From NCBI RefSeq assembly GCF_051014685.1, contig NC_135056.1, positions 3,782,001 through 3,846,000 of the forward strand: DNA of 64,000 nucleotides. Reading direction: 5' to 3'. Below are positions 47,461-60,402 of this stretch, piece by piece (position 1 is the first letter of the stretch; each line of letters opens with the position of its first letter). The position numbers and the translations under genes were made by a program. The stretch comes from Ptiloglossa arizonensis. Taxonomy: Eukaryota; Arthropoda; Insecta; Hymenoptera; Colletidae. Under the pieces are notes generated by a model. The model saw only the letters and a program-made list of their open reading frames with translations. It was not told the DNA's origin and searched no databases.

Positions 47461-49535
47461 GTTTTTGTTTAAACCCGGTTTCAAATGTAAGTTAGTGTTC
47501 TGTCATTTTAGAGAAGGATTTCGTAGTAGGCTTCGTTCTATTACGTTCTGTTACAATAATGTCTTAAAAATACTTAAACAATCCAACCATTTCATTGACA
47601 TCTAATTGAACACCCATTTTATTATAAAGTATGAAATTTGAAAATAATCGCCCTTTTCCTACAATAAACTAGCACGTAAACCGTAAGACGTATTCCATTT
47701 TTGATAATCTTCTTAAGACTCGTGTTGAGTTTTGTTAAAACGTGAAATCAAAACTACATCTTAAAGTAAAATATAATTATTGTTTAATTTTAAGTGTTAT
47801 AGATGCTCTTCAGTTTGATTTTTCATAAAAGCAGTTCGTTGAAATACATTTTCCTCCATGACATTGTTTTAGGTAGAAGAACTAACATTTCCTTGGCACC
47901 AATAACAGGATTTACAGTATCGCCTGCCACTAGTATGATAATAATTCTTTCAAGCTATTTTCGTGAGGTATTTTTTTACAAACGACACAATCTTTCGTAA
48001 TTTCAATCCGAGATTGCATTCAGATTGCTACTAAACTTTCCATTAGACAACGAAAATTCACTGATCACCAGTCGTGTAAAAACTTTAATGCAATACTGGC
48101 ACTTGTTGAAGCTTTAACCAGAACTGTTTCTACGTGTCGAAACTAGACGTGATCAAGAAATACTATATCAGTACAAACGTTAAATTTTCTTATAAACAAA
48201 TACTTTACAACAGAGAAAAGGAACAAAACGAATGTTATCCGATAATAAAAAACACTGAGCTGTAAATCAACCAAGGAGCCGTAACTCAAGTCTTTAAGCT
48301 GATACACTCAATCATTATAATATATTTCACAATGGACACTTTTAGATATTTTAAAATTCAAACGTCGAAACGATATTACTTTCCTGCCAAACGTTTAAAT
48401 ATTGTTTTCTACTGCAAATATATTGTTGATAAATGGATTGACAATTCCTACTTCTATGTAATAATAATTTTATAATTTCTCGAATATGCTTGACAGCAAG
48501 CTACGAAGAACTTACTTTTTTATGTTTGGAATCATTATTTTAATGATAAATTATTATCCGAAGAAGAAAATGTTGAAATACGTTAACTGAATTAATATTG
48601 CTCATACTTAAAAATTTACACGTATTCTTTACAACTCTCCCACTATCTCTGAGATACATAATAATATTGTACATTTTATACTATTTCAAAGGTATAGAAA
48701 CATTCTGTGTAAACATTTTTCATTGGTAACAAGATTCAAAATCGAACAAGTTCACCAATCTTCTTCGAAGCCAATCGATTCATTTATTTTCTAAATATTG
48801 TGTTAGCAAATTTGGGAAAGATACGGAGTTCCAAAAGAACACGTTTAATATTTTATATACATTTTCGAAGTACTGAACAATGTATGTATGGTAATTATGA
48901 CCCTTAATTCGCTATTCCTACTTCATAAAGGAACTCTCAAATTTGATTCTCGTTTTTTGTATCGACAAATATTGTTGCTTGCTGATCAATGCTGAATTCG
49001 AATCGTATCAGCAAGTAGTACGTCTTGTACTCTAAATATTCATTCGTCAGAGTTCAAAGAGATGCCGCACCACAACAGTGTGACGACACTAATACAAATT
49101 AACAATTTTTACATTTTTTTAAATGTATTTTTGCGAGAGTATTGTTAATAGATTGAGAAAGTGTTCCTGATAAAAATAAGACCAAACTAGCCTGTATTCG
49201 GACTATTTTTACATAGCCGTTATAGAAAACATTTCTAAAAAAACATTCAACTACGTATAATTAAAAATACTTCGAATAAGTTCGTGTTCTTTTGGTCTCA
49301 TTTTCATCGGGAGAATGTCACCAATCCAATGATAATACTCTCCTTAGTGGTTATCAGAATGATGTACGCGCGGTACCGCTTTGAAATTCCCGTTTGATCC
49401 GATCCGCTCGAACTGAGAAACCGTGATGAGGACGATTCGACGTGTTTCATAGAGTTTACTATAGTTTGCCTCAATGACGATATTTAATTCAACAGTGTAC
49501 AAAATTTATACGATAAATAAGAGTAATAATTAAGA
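47461..49535. other. AT-rich stretch, nothing recognised
   Basis: Short ORFs only. No terminal repeats, tandem repeats or exon-like motifs seen. Confidence 0.45.
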
Positions 49536-49536
49536 T

Positions 49537-49980
49537 TGTGTCGGACTCGAGCTTCTTCTCGTCCGAATGCAAATTGGTCACGGTCACCGTGGAACGTGGA
49601 ATCGATTCTCGTTGATCGTTAAGAAACGACCGTCTTCTCTTCGCTTGCGCGCAGAATCAGCGCTGTGATCATATACACGGTGCTCGCAACAATACATATT
49701 CGTTAGTGGTGTGTAGCTACACGAGATTACGGACTCGGGATGGGACGGAAAAGTTCGGGCGGGATAGGACGAGATTTCGATACGCTGGTATTACTCGGGA
49801 TTCCGAGCTCGACTCAAATTGTGTGTATAAACGGGCGGTAGAGATGTGCGCGATCGTGTCATGTTTAGCTATTAAAAAGCGGATAGGAAAATTGATACTA
49901 AGGCTCGGATAAATAAATACTGTAGTTAAGAATTAGAAGGAAGATTACTTCGATATTATTATTATTAAGTATTAATACAA
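49537..49980 (+). other. GC-richer island, possible solo LTR or promoter
   Basis: This segment is visibly richer in CG dinucleotides than its surroundings. It has a TATA-like TCATATACACGG near 49669, a GTTAGTG start-like motif about 35 bp later, and AATAAA near 49910. The order promoter, short transcribed part, polyadenylation signal is that of an LTR (TG at 49537, possible CA near 49979), but no target duplication was found. A host promoter is the alternative. Confidence 0.3.
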
Positions 49981-50040
49981 AATACTTAATGTTTACGATT
50001 AGTTTTGTACAAGGTATAAAAAAAAGCTTTGTCACGAATA

Positions 50041-50690
50041 TCATAGGTGTAGAATGTACCTTCGGATCGGTGGAGATTTGTTAAGAAATTTTACCGTAAA
50101 AGTGACCTTGACAAATTTTTTAGAATTGCATCGTACTCTACTCATAGAGGGGAACAAACTTGCAAAAGAAACGATGGCTCGAAACTCAACCGTTTGTCTA
50201 GAAAGTAGTAAAATTTATTTGATTTTTTACTTCTAATGTTTTTAACTTTACGCTGCTGAAAATGTAATTAAAGAAATGAAAAATGACATGCAATAACAAG
50301 ATGTAAACATCAATAGTCGATCTTACTTTCATGTTATCTTCTATTTCTTATTCGAGTCCAAAGAACAGATCCATCTTCGTTTATATTCCGCAACAATCGT
50401 GCTTGTGTTCCAATTTCAAGATGGCCACCATTATATTGTGAGCACATTTGTAACCTAGCTTTTGTATTGTCGCGGATTCTCTGACAAAAGACCTGACTCA
50501 TTTCGTAGGTATAGTCCTTATTCGAGTACCCGATTTATATACTAATGCATTTACCACGCCCCAAAGGAAAATATCAAGCGAATTTAAATCCAGTGATCGC
50601 GAAGACCACAATTTCGGTGCAGGTCTTCGACTTATCCAACGAAGTCCGACTTCCAGCGTGTCGAAGCAACACTATAAACAACTTTTCTGT
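50041..50690 (-). pseudogene. inverted duplicate of the 3' end of the 51480-52245 transposon
   Basis: The minus-strand reading matches the plus-strand end of the neighbouring element: GTCGAAGACCTGCACCGAAA, NTKARLQMCSQ, YNGGHLEIGTQARLLRNINE, and the outer terminus TCATAGGTGTAGAATG. It contains only the C-terminal part of the transposase and the terminal repeat. The conserved NGGHxE end block is intact. It forms the left arm of a long inverted repeat with 51650-52245. Confidence 0.75.
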
Positions 50691-51479
50691 TCAGGGCGAC
50701 GGCCTTTCTTATACCTCAAGTTTAGGGCCTACGTGACTTACATTACACGTTTTGGGGGGATGCAAAAGACGTGATCCGAATGCACTAGTTCCCTAGGGTA
50801 GTCGTCAGACGGAAATCAGACGATTATCGTCTACATTGTGTTATCGTTGCGGAAAACTCGACAGTTCCATCCGTTAGTTCGCCTATTGTCATGCTTTAGA
50901 CCGTTAAGACCCCCCTCAAAGGTTGCACGTGCCTCCGTTCGTTTTTACGCTCTTTCTCTCTCTCACACACACGTACCACTCTTCATTAGCATTCCACAAC
51001 TGTGAATGTGTAAAGTATGCCTGGTGCCAATAAATGACCTACAGAGCGAAATGTTTGAGACTGCGGAATGAACTCGCGTGCATCTGTTTGTAAAGATTGG
51101 TAGAACAGTGCGGTTGATCGTTTCCCAAGGTATGAGAATGTGTGTATTGGTATGGTTTAGATTTTAAGGATGAACGCAGCGCAAAGGAGTGTCAGAGTCA
51201 ATGTCGGTGTGTCAGAGTTAATTTTAGTCTTGAGATTGCGAACGGAATAGCGTAACAGTGTCCTTTCGTTTACATTTCACTGTAGTTTGAAAATGTATAA
51301 ATATTCGACAAATGCTTCGTGCACAGATGAATCTTTGGGTAATTACACTTTGGCATGTAATATCTATAGAGAGTGAACTAGACGCAGCGTAAAATGTCTA
51401 AGAGAAGCTTCTTCAATTCCTGATTGAAGAGATTTTCAACGATTGGATCATCGATTTTAAGATAGAGCGTCAATACTGA

Positions 51480-52245
51480 ACTTCTTCACACGATCTGGAG
51501 AGGTCAGTTGACCTCGTGTGCATTTAAGTATAGAGGAGCAAGTCATTTGCACGTTCTTATCTTGCGATGGGTTTATGCAGGACAGGGCTATGGTGCACCC
51601 TCCACGTTCTAGTACTCCGGTGCGATAATTTTTATATCTCATGCTCGGATCCCGCTCGATAGGTCGAAGACCTGCATCGAAATTCGATCACCGAATTTAA
51701 ATGTGCCTGATTTTTTCCTTTGGGATGCGATAAAGGCATTAGTATGTAAATCGGACGCTCAAATAAGGACTATACCGGAATTGAAACGGTGTATAAAGAA
51801 AACCTTCCATCAATTGCAAAATAAGCCAGGTCTTCGTCAGAGAATGCGCGGCAATACAAAAGCCAGGTTACGAATGTGCTTATAAAATAATGGTGGCCAT
51901 ATTGAAATTGGAGCACAAGCACGATTGTTGCGGAATATAAACGAAGATGGATTTGTTCTTTGGACTCGTATAGGAAATAGAAGATAACATGAAAGTAAGA
52001 TTGACTATTGATGTTTACATCTTGTTATTGCATTTCATTTTTCATTTCTTTAATTACATTTCCAGCAGTGTAAAGTGATAAACACACAAACCCATTGTTC
52101 CTTTTGCAAGTTTGTTGCTCTCTATGTGTAGAGTACGATGCAATTATAAAAAATTTTGACCTTGAAAAAAATGGTCAAAGTGACTTTTACGGTAAGATTT
52201 CTTAACAAATCTCCATCGATTTGAAGATGTAGAATACACCTATGA
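51480..52245 (+). pseudogene. Tc1/mariner-superfamily (DDE_3 type) transposase relic and terminus
   Basis: Plus-strand pieces run in order: FMQDRAMVHPPRS near 51575-51615 (second catalytic aspartate block), GSRSIGRRPA, then in another frame PNLNVPDFFLWDAIKALV near 51690-51750 (third catalytic block with a shifted context). IRTIPELKRCIKKTFHQLQN and NTKARLRMCL follow, and after a stop NNGGHIEIGAQARLLRN, the family C-terminal block. The terminal repeat ends at 52245. Together with 50041-50690 the locus has both ends made of the same 3' segment, separated by about 0.8 kb of GC-richer sequence (50760-51480) in which no coding similarity was recognised. Confidence 0.75.
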
Positions 52246-52350
52246 TGTAAAATACACATATGATATTCACAAAGATGTAGAATACAGATATGATATTCAT
52301 AAAGATGCAGAATATACCTATGATGTAGTATACACATATGATATTCATGA
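52215..52350 (+). repeat. minisatellite derived from the transposon terminus
   Basis: Four to five degenerate copies of a unit like GATGTAGAATACACCTATGA alternating with CATATGATATTCACAAA. The first unit is the terminus of the transposon ending at 52245. Confidence 0.8.
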
Positions 52351-55300
52351 CAGAATCTTTTTTTACTCCATGTACAAAGATGTATTAAAATAAAAATAAA
52401 AAGGTACAAATGATTAAATATACATTCTAAGATTTATAGAAGAAAAATTTTATTTTTCAAAATTACTATACAAAAAGCATAATTGCTCTATATTTTCTGG
52501 CAATAATTTTGTTCTTGTGCTAGTAACGATGTTTCCAATAGTGGAAAATAAACGTTCGATTATTGTTTATATTGGTAAAATTGCTAGTAGCGATCTGTGT
52601 TGGTGTACGGACAAAAGTATCCATTGCTTTCTTAATAAAATGTACACTTCCCTTTAAGAAAAAACTTAATTTTCTGACTTTTATTATTCTGTTCGCCTTG
52701 TATTTCTTATATGCGATAATAGCAATGTTTAATTTTAATACCTTTAGAACATTGTTCTCTTGGGAAACATGGCTTAATACTTTTTTGTAAAAAATAACTA
52801 GAGTTAAATCGTATTGTGTCATACAAAATATTTGACTCCATTAAAGAAAATTAATTGTATTTCAAACTCATCTTTATTACCCCACCTATAGAAAAACTGT
52901 TAATATTACATAATATTCTTTTTTATATTAAATAACTCTTATGAGATATAACAGACGTTTTATGCATTAAATATAAGCATAAACGAAACCTCAGTAGTTC
53001 ATAATATTCAAGCTTTATATTTGTATGCGTATTGAGACAGGGACGCAATTGAAATTTACTCCTACTATTATACTATGGCAGAGTGCGTGGCTAAGGTTCA
53101 AAACGTACGGTTCAGGTGGAGATGGGCGGTCTAATCCTTCTTTGCCCCTGTGCTGTCTCATGAGACTTCAAGTCAGCGGAAGGGGACACATATAAGGAAT
53201 TACTTCGGTCATAAACGTTCCAATGCTACTATTTAATACTTTTCGTCAAAATTGTTTATAAACCACCCTTAAAGTTCGTATTTTTACATGACGAAATCCG
53301 TAAAAGAAATACATTTCATACTTTGGTTTTAAAAAATTATGAAAGAACGGTATATATTTTTATCTACTCAGGTATAGAGTAAATCGGAATAATTTCAGCT
53401 ACAAAAGCAAGAACTGGTTTAAAATTTGAACAAATTACAGTTTTGTTGCGTTTTTGCTCTCAAATCATAACACGATACGTTTAGTTTGTATTACTAAAAA
53501 CTAATGACAGTAATTTTTAGGTCATTCTCCTTGATAAAACAGATAGAAAGATTTCTATATGTGGTTTGTTTAAACAGCTATTAAATTAGTCAAAATTTGT
53601 ATTACTTTTTCTTATCATATGTTTAATTACAAGAACCGCAAATATATCCTTCAGGGTTATCCTATCCTGAACACCTTTTTTATTTCTTCCTTGACATTTA
53701 TTGACATTTCTCCTCTTTAAACTACCTTTATAACCTTTAATAGATGTTCTTGAGTCGAGGTTACTTTATTTGTAGTTCTTTTGTACGTTTGTGGCATCTA
53801 AGATAAAAAAGAATAAAGTTAATACAGTCGTCAAAGTTACTTGTTTAATTTGACTGGTACATATTACCCCATATCTTATCTCAATATTTGAATTAATACA
53901 CCGAGTTAAATTTAGACATTATCATGAAGAACCAAATGTGAATTTTAAAGTAATAACATTCCTTTATTCAATGAGATTAATATTAATAATTCGTATCGAT
54001 TCTAAATACTAATTTGTCTTATTTTAAAATCAATTACTCTTATAAGGTTATATTCGCAAACGTACAAAAGACTGTTAAGATGCTTAACCAAATATTAACT
54101 TATTACATCACTAACAAGTGACAGAACCATGCAGAATCAAACAATACGTTTCCTTCTTTAAGAAATAAAAGCGATCCGTATTACCAACCGCCCAAAATTA
54201 CCGTAGTCTTCCGTACATGCTCTCTAAATAACAAAAATTCATTCCAATTAAAAAAAATTGTAAAATTGCGTAACGTAACACATATAATTCACTAAGTTCC
54301 GCTTAGTGAAGCTAAAATTTGTATAAATGCGGTCAAATTCTTTAATATTATTCGAAAGATGTGAAAAGAAAGGGCAGAACATCTAGTGAATTATCCAGAA
54401 AGAAATACATGTTGGTTATTAAGTTCAAATTTAACTAAATGAGATACATGTTTCTAATATTCATTCGTGAGAAAACTATTCGCACGTCGTGTTGATTTAC
54501 GCAATCTAGAGCACGAGATGTAAAGTATACTTGTTTCGATAAGAAGCAAGCTGATATACACCTAGCTATTAAGTATCGAGACGATGATTACAGTTCTAAA
54601 AAAAAAAAGAAACGTACGTTACGAATTCCAGACCGAAATTAAAATGAAAGAACTGTTATTACTACAAAAAACTATTCTGAATTATAATAATATTTATCTA
54701 TCTATAGTAACTGATTACCGACGCGTTAATTAATTTTAGATTTACAAATAAAACTAATTTCTATTAATGTATTCTTTGAAAATCGAAAATAATAATAGTT
54801 TCTTAAAAATGCCTTAAAGGATCTATGGGGGTTTTTCAAAGTATTCGGTATAGCCTTGTCACATATTTTATCAATTATTCATACATTATACATACATTTG
54901 TAAATTATATATCCTCGAACTTTTATTTTACTTAATTCAAATTAAAATGTCGTTACTTTTAAAATACAATGTTAAAAAGATAATGTTTCTTATCGATTTA
55001 TCCATTATTCCATGATTTTCGTGTCGTTCTTTTCTTGCTTGGTCCGTGGATGAAATATGGAAAAAACGCTGACTAAATAATCATTCGCTTATTTGCGGTT
55101 TCTTAACAGCGCAGTAATTTGTATTTAAGTAAGTACCCCTTTACAATTTTAGCAAAAGAGAAGACTACAAATGAAATGGATTCCTGAAAGATTCATGTGG
55201 ACCAATAACACGCGGTCTTCCAATATCAAAAGGTTCTTTGCCTCTGCTCTAGTTGCTACGTTAGCTGCACGAGTACATAATCTCACGACTTAGAAATCAA

Positions 55301-58186
55301 CACAATAATACGTTATATAAAAAACTTGTTCGCGTCACCGGATAAAAAAAAGGAATGTTACAACTCTAACATAGAAGCCTATAACTGAGTCTGGTCATAG
55401 AATTCTTACAATAATATGCACTATTGAGTCCAAACCTCAATAACCCAAAGGGAGAAAACAAACATTTGTTCAGTACGTTCATATATATATATATAACGTT
55501 TACATATATTTATTACATATATATTACATATATATATTTATATATTAAATACTATGTAGTATTTAACTATGTAACAATTAAATATTTTATTAAAATTAAA
55601 TATTTTATTCTTAATAACTTATTATCATAGATTATATATTGATAACAACAAAAACACCTAAACATAACAAGAAGATAAAACTCAAAACGCTAAAAAAATA
55701 TAGAAGGAGTAAATATTTTATGTGTGAAAATATAACATCTTATTCTTGACACATATTCATATCATTTCACAAAATTCGTAAATTGGTAACTTTCATTAAT
55801 TGCACAACCCCGTAATACCTATCACTAAAATCCAGAAAGCCAAAAACACTACTATCTCAACTGTTTTTAAGTATTGGTGTTATTAACAAGTTTTTAAATC
55901 CTTTTATTCAAGCTTTCAACATTGTTAAAAATAATAAAATAACTACCGGTGTCGTTCGACTATCGTGCCACTCATTGTCAGACTGCACAGCTATATCTTT
56001 CTCATATTTCTGAACGCTCAAACGAACCTTTCTATACAATAATTGTGAAATCAATTAAAAAATTCTATTTATTAATCCCACTGCTCCGTGTTCAATTTAG
56101 TACACTAAGTTTCGTGTTTTAAAATAAAGTGGAAAGCAATTTTTTCTCGTTATTTCACGTTTATATTTCGTGATTGTATACTATAACTACATTAAATGCA
56201 CACTGTTGTACCCCTTCTCATAGGAATATTGAAACCAAGTTACAGTTTTACGTTGCGTTGATAAAACCAATCAGCTAATGCATCTGTTCAAAAGAAGGAT
56301 GTTACGAGTTGGGACTGAGTGGTAGCGAACCCGAGGATATTATAGGTTAGATTTTGGTGGACAAACCGATCCACCAAATATTCCTTTTCAAGACATTTTT
56401 GAAAACGTAGTCCATCTCTCGTGGAATTACCCTATAGCTAACCCAAGAAGCCACTAGGATGATAAGTTTCCGTGGACGAATCGATATATGGATAACACCG
56501 GAAGTCACTAGGGGAGAATAAGTAATAAGCCTCGTAACGTTATACCGCGTTATACTTCGATTAGCAAAAGTATATCGATATGGGTTCTTTCAAGGTATTG
56601 TTAATCGTTTGAAAAGGAAGAGTTCCACAAATTGCATCAACTCGTAAAATGAGTGCAAAAAGATTAAAATATATTCTGTTAGATTAGAACCTTACAAATG
56701 ATTGGTGCCACTGTTGTGTCGCAATTAAATAAGAAACAGCAAATCTTCGTGTTTCAACTCGTAACCTATCAAGGACAACTCATAATTTCTAGTTTCTTAC
56801 CGTGCGCTCAACGATGTTTTGCGTCGCATATGTATTATAAAAGTTTTCATATATGTTTATTAATGAGGCTTTGTCGTATTTGTCATAGTGCGTAATTCAT
56901 GAAATTACATAATTCATAACAAAAAATATACTACCTTCTTACCTTAGTAATTTCATACAAAACACTTTATCAAACAGAGTCCTACGTCACAATGAGAACA
57001 AAACTATGCAATGTTTTTTTTTCTTTCATGTTTGGAGCATACTGCAAGTTTTGATAGCGCAATATCTAATATTGTTTTTTACATGTTTCTGTTTATATCT
57101 GATCTGATCTCTGCATAGTGTAAATATTACTATGAACTTTAGTCACGATTAAGAAACGTTACTGTGGACAGTTAATAAACACAGAAGCGAAACAGAAATA
57201 AGTAACGTAATGCATTCAAGAAGCTGTGCGATGTACAGTGAAATCGAAAACCCAAAAATTTGGCATAAATTGTATAGCCCGCTTCTCTGACAAATTAACG
57301 CACAATCGAACAATATTAATACAAAATAATAAAAAAAAAACAAAAATAATCAAAATTATCTTTATTAATATAACTAATCAATTCATAATCGTATAATATA
57401 ATAATGTTCGAAAACTTATAATTGTAACGTTGATAATTATAAATATTTATATTGTAATTGCAAAAATTTATGTCACACTTCACGAAATCAAATCTTCGGA
57501 ACAACAAGTAGAAAAATATAATTTCTTAAAAAGTGCAAAGAAGTTGTAACTTCTTTTTAACATTAAAGTTAAACAAATTTTCAATGTTTGCAAAAGAAAA
57601 ATGTTTAGAAGCCACTGAGAATATAACTAAAACCTTAGAACTATATGAAAATTTTATTATTTCTGCAAGGTAACAAAAACATCCACTGTACCTGTGTTAT
57701 TAGAACATTTATTTTTCTGTAACTAAACCCAATGGTAATAACCAACATTGAATTCAAATGACACCGAACATAACTCTTCAGCATCAATATTTTTTACCGA
57801 TTCTGTTGAAGCATATTCTTAACTATAATATATTGACGAATTCTACTCTTAAATTTATTCGGTTAAATCCCTTCATTGTAACAACAAGCATAGAAATTTA
57901 ATTTTTGTTACTGTGTCGAATATATCGTCAATTTAAAATATTCGTTGTGTAATCGTTTAACTCAAAGTCGTTAAAATATGTTCGTGATTAATATAATTTT
58001 GCCCTACCGAAGTATTGTATTTTCACAACGATAAAGTAAGAGATGTCAAATTTTAACTTTTCTGCTTCGGTAACTCATTATAGAAATTTGATAACGCCAA
58101 GTCTTGCTTCGAGCCAACAGTTTCGGGAAATGGTAGGGATAACATTATGACACAATGGGAGAGAATTTGTGACACAATGAACGAAA

Positions 58187-58510
58187 TTACCGTACTCCTT
58201 TAATTTTCGATTTTCCGACTGCAGGTAACGCAAAACGATCCGACTTCGTTGTGTGGGTCAGTAGGAATAAATTTTCGCACGTATGTCCAACAGGGATCAC
58301 GAAGTGTATCTCGGTATCTATGCAGCTTGGCTGTCCCCGACGAGACAGACAACTGATATTGCACACTCGAGTGCCTTCACACTGTTCGCGAATCACCGAG
58401 TATGTACATATATACCGTCTACGCTACGAAAGTTCTCCGCCACGAATAAACCGCATTTACCGTACACGCGAAGGGGCCTGAGACCGTAGCGACCAGCAAT
58501 CTGATCCATG
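58187..58510. promoter_or_regulatory. GC-richer island, possible promoter or exon remnant
   Basis: About 320 bp richer in CG dinucleotides than its surroundings and open on both strands in several frames. On the minus strand an arthropod initiator-like TCAGT lies near 58350. No coding similarity is recognised in any frame, so this is a compositional observation. Confidence 0.2.
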
Positions 58511-59261
58511 AGGACGGCGTGCGACCACTGCAGATTACAGAAAACTGATATGTTGGCTTATCTTTATATACCTTTGCACCCATAATAATTTTCAATGTAA
58601 ATAGCTCGTTAATTCGCAATTCCAATGATACTCTGCAATTAGTACCTTACAATATATTTTACAATACGAGTATTACACTCCTCGTTAACTCTCACTGCCT
58701 ACTGGGACTATTTAATTTTACAGCAACTCTCTGTGCACAATTATTATAATGAAAATTATTGCAAACAAAGAGCTGCAAAATTATTGCAGGATTTGTTTCA
58801 AGTGCTTTATTTATGAAACATAACAGAAACTATTTCCAAATATAGTAATTGAACATTTTGAATATTATGCATAGAAAAAAGAAATATCGACCATAGCTCG
58901 TCAAAGTTGAGTTTAGTATAGAGAACTTATGCGAGTAGAGGATTGGTCGTTTCCACTCGAAGATTTCATCGGAACAAATATAGCTTTATTTTCGTAACAT
59001 TTCACCACAGTGTTTTACTTCTTCTGTGATAAACAAAAATATGACCTGAGATAGTATGAAATAATACATTTATATCTATATAAAGTAAAGTATAATACGG
59101 TTATTTTTATTCATAAAAATGATAATACAGTGCTTACTGGGTATTAAATGATTCGAAAAAAGCGAAGTTTAACTCCGAATAATAAAATGATAAAAATTTG
59201 TTAATATAGAAGGAAATCGAGTCAAAACACTTACGAAAGGAGAAAAATATAAACATGTACT

Positions 59262-59282
59262 TATATATATATATATATATAA
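59262..59282. repeat. (TA)n microsatellite
   Basis: About ten AT dinucleotides in a row within ATATATATAAG. Confidence 0.85.
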
Positions 59283-59724
59283 GTATATATGTATAATGGA
59301 AACGGTAACGTAATTTACTAAATACGTATACTATTCTTCAATTCTATTGAAAAACTAAAAAATACCCTATGTGTGTTATATGAATTCATCATGAGATAAA
59401 ATTAAGTAATTAGAAACCACGTTTCTCAATCCTTTTAGTGTCGAACGACGATATATCGTATGCGATGGCGCCTTACTATTCGCATCGCGAGAGAACTCAA
59501 ATGGTTTAATTTCATTGCAAAACAATTGAAAAAATTGTGTACGGATTTAACTTTTTGTCACATTCTATACTGATTGATGCTGAGATTGCGCATACGCTAC
59601 GACAATAAGATAGAAACTCAAAACGGGGCATTTTCTTAAGTAAATATCGATAAATAACGACTCATTCGTGCCAATTAAAGACAATAGTTTCAAATCTGTG
59701 AAACGTCACTGTTTTTTTTTTTTT

Positions 59725-60402
59725 TCGATTTCTCTGCGATTAAAAGTTTAAGTTTTTCTATCCTTGACATATTGGTCGTTAATAAAATGATCACTGTTCT
59801 TTGCTATCCTTGTCTCTGTGACATTTTTCATTCTTGAACTATAAAATTCTGTCAGGAAGGCGTTTATAGAATAACGCAGTATCATCCACATTAAACACGT
59901 TATGCGGTTTATAATCTTTCGAGCCTTGCAAATCTATTTTCCATTCGTTACCAGTTGTATCACTCGCGCTGGCACTTTCGTTGCATAAGTTTTGAAAAAC
60001 AATGTTATGTCTCTTCTTAAGTTTTTCTAACCACCCATTGCTAGCTTTAGTTATCATGACCCGATAACTTGGCAAAGACCTCGGCTTTTTCTTGCACAAC
60101 TAGGCTTCTTGTATCTACATTCATGTCTCTGCACTGTTTAAAGCATTTTATTAAACATTCTTCAACATCGGGCAATTTGGAAATTAGGAAAATCTAAGTT
60201 GTCCTCCAAGATTCTAAATTCTTTTTCATTTCTTTTTTACATAATTTCATCTTCTTATTCAAAATTGTCGAGAGAGTTCCAATAGAAATCCAAAATTTAT
60301 TAATAATGTTTTTTTTTTCATTCTTGATCCAATTATCACTGTTTTAATTACTTTCACCTTTTTAACAAGTGTCAGTGTTTTAAACTTTCCCTTAGAACAC
60401 AT
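59725..60402 (-). pseudogene. pogo/Tigger-type transposase relic
   Basis: The minus strand from ATG 60402 reads FKTLTLVKKVKVIK (the DNA-binding CENP-B-like start), then SIGTLSTILNKK. After stops it continues with KCFKQCRDMN-like and ASNGWLEKLKKRHNIVFQN near 59980-60050, the second helix-turn-helix (Tc5/CENP-B type). NVDDTALFYKRLPDR follows near 59845-59890, the first catalytic aspartate block (usual form NxDETGLFYK). After a stop, FKNEKCH and SKEQ continue the catalytic domain to about 59725. The rest of the DDE domain is missing. This type is related to CENP-B, but the many stops show a dead transposon rather than a domesticated gene. Confidence 0.8.

Larger units (their letters stand above)
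52351..59724. other. long AT-rich stretch without recognised genes
   Basis: About 7.4 kb with only short ORFs. I note an AT-dinucleotide run at 55484-55545, another at 59262-59282, a GC-richer island at 58187-58510 and a GC-richer patch at 53070-53170. None shows coding similarity. It may be intronic or intergenic. Confidence 0.45.

Noticed and set aside
52122..52409. 95-codon minus ORF with CILHLYEYH repeats
   Set aside because: It is the translated minisatellite at 52215-52350.
53070..53125. tRNA-derived SINE or tRNA-like promoter (TGGCAGAGTGCG and GGTTCAGGTGG)
   Set aside because: The A-box and B-box likenesses are imperfect, no cloverleaf can be formed, and no A-rich tail or second copy is present.
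56935..57000. 44-nt minus-strand exon ending AAG with donor GTAAGA
   Set aside because: The acceptor side is weak and the peptide TLFDKVFCMKLL matches no FERM or other motif.
58187..58489. Overlapping ORFs on both strands in the CG-richer island as a gene
   Set aside because: Open frames on both strands follow from higher GC. No start context, splice sites or similarity support coding.
59839..60099. 86-codon ORF as a domesticated CENP-B-like gene
   Set aside because: Flanking parts of the same transposase carry stops and frameshifts, and the catalytic domain is truncated.
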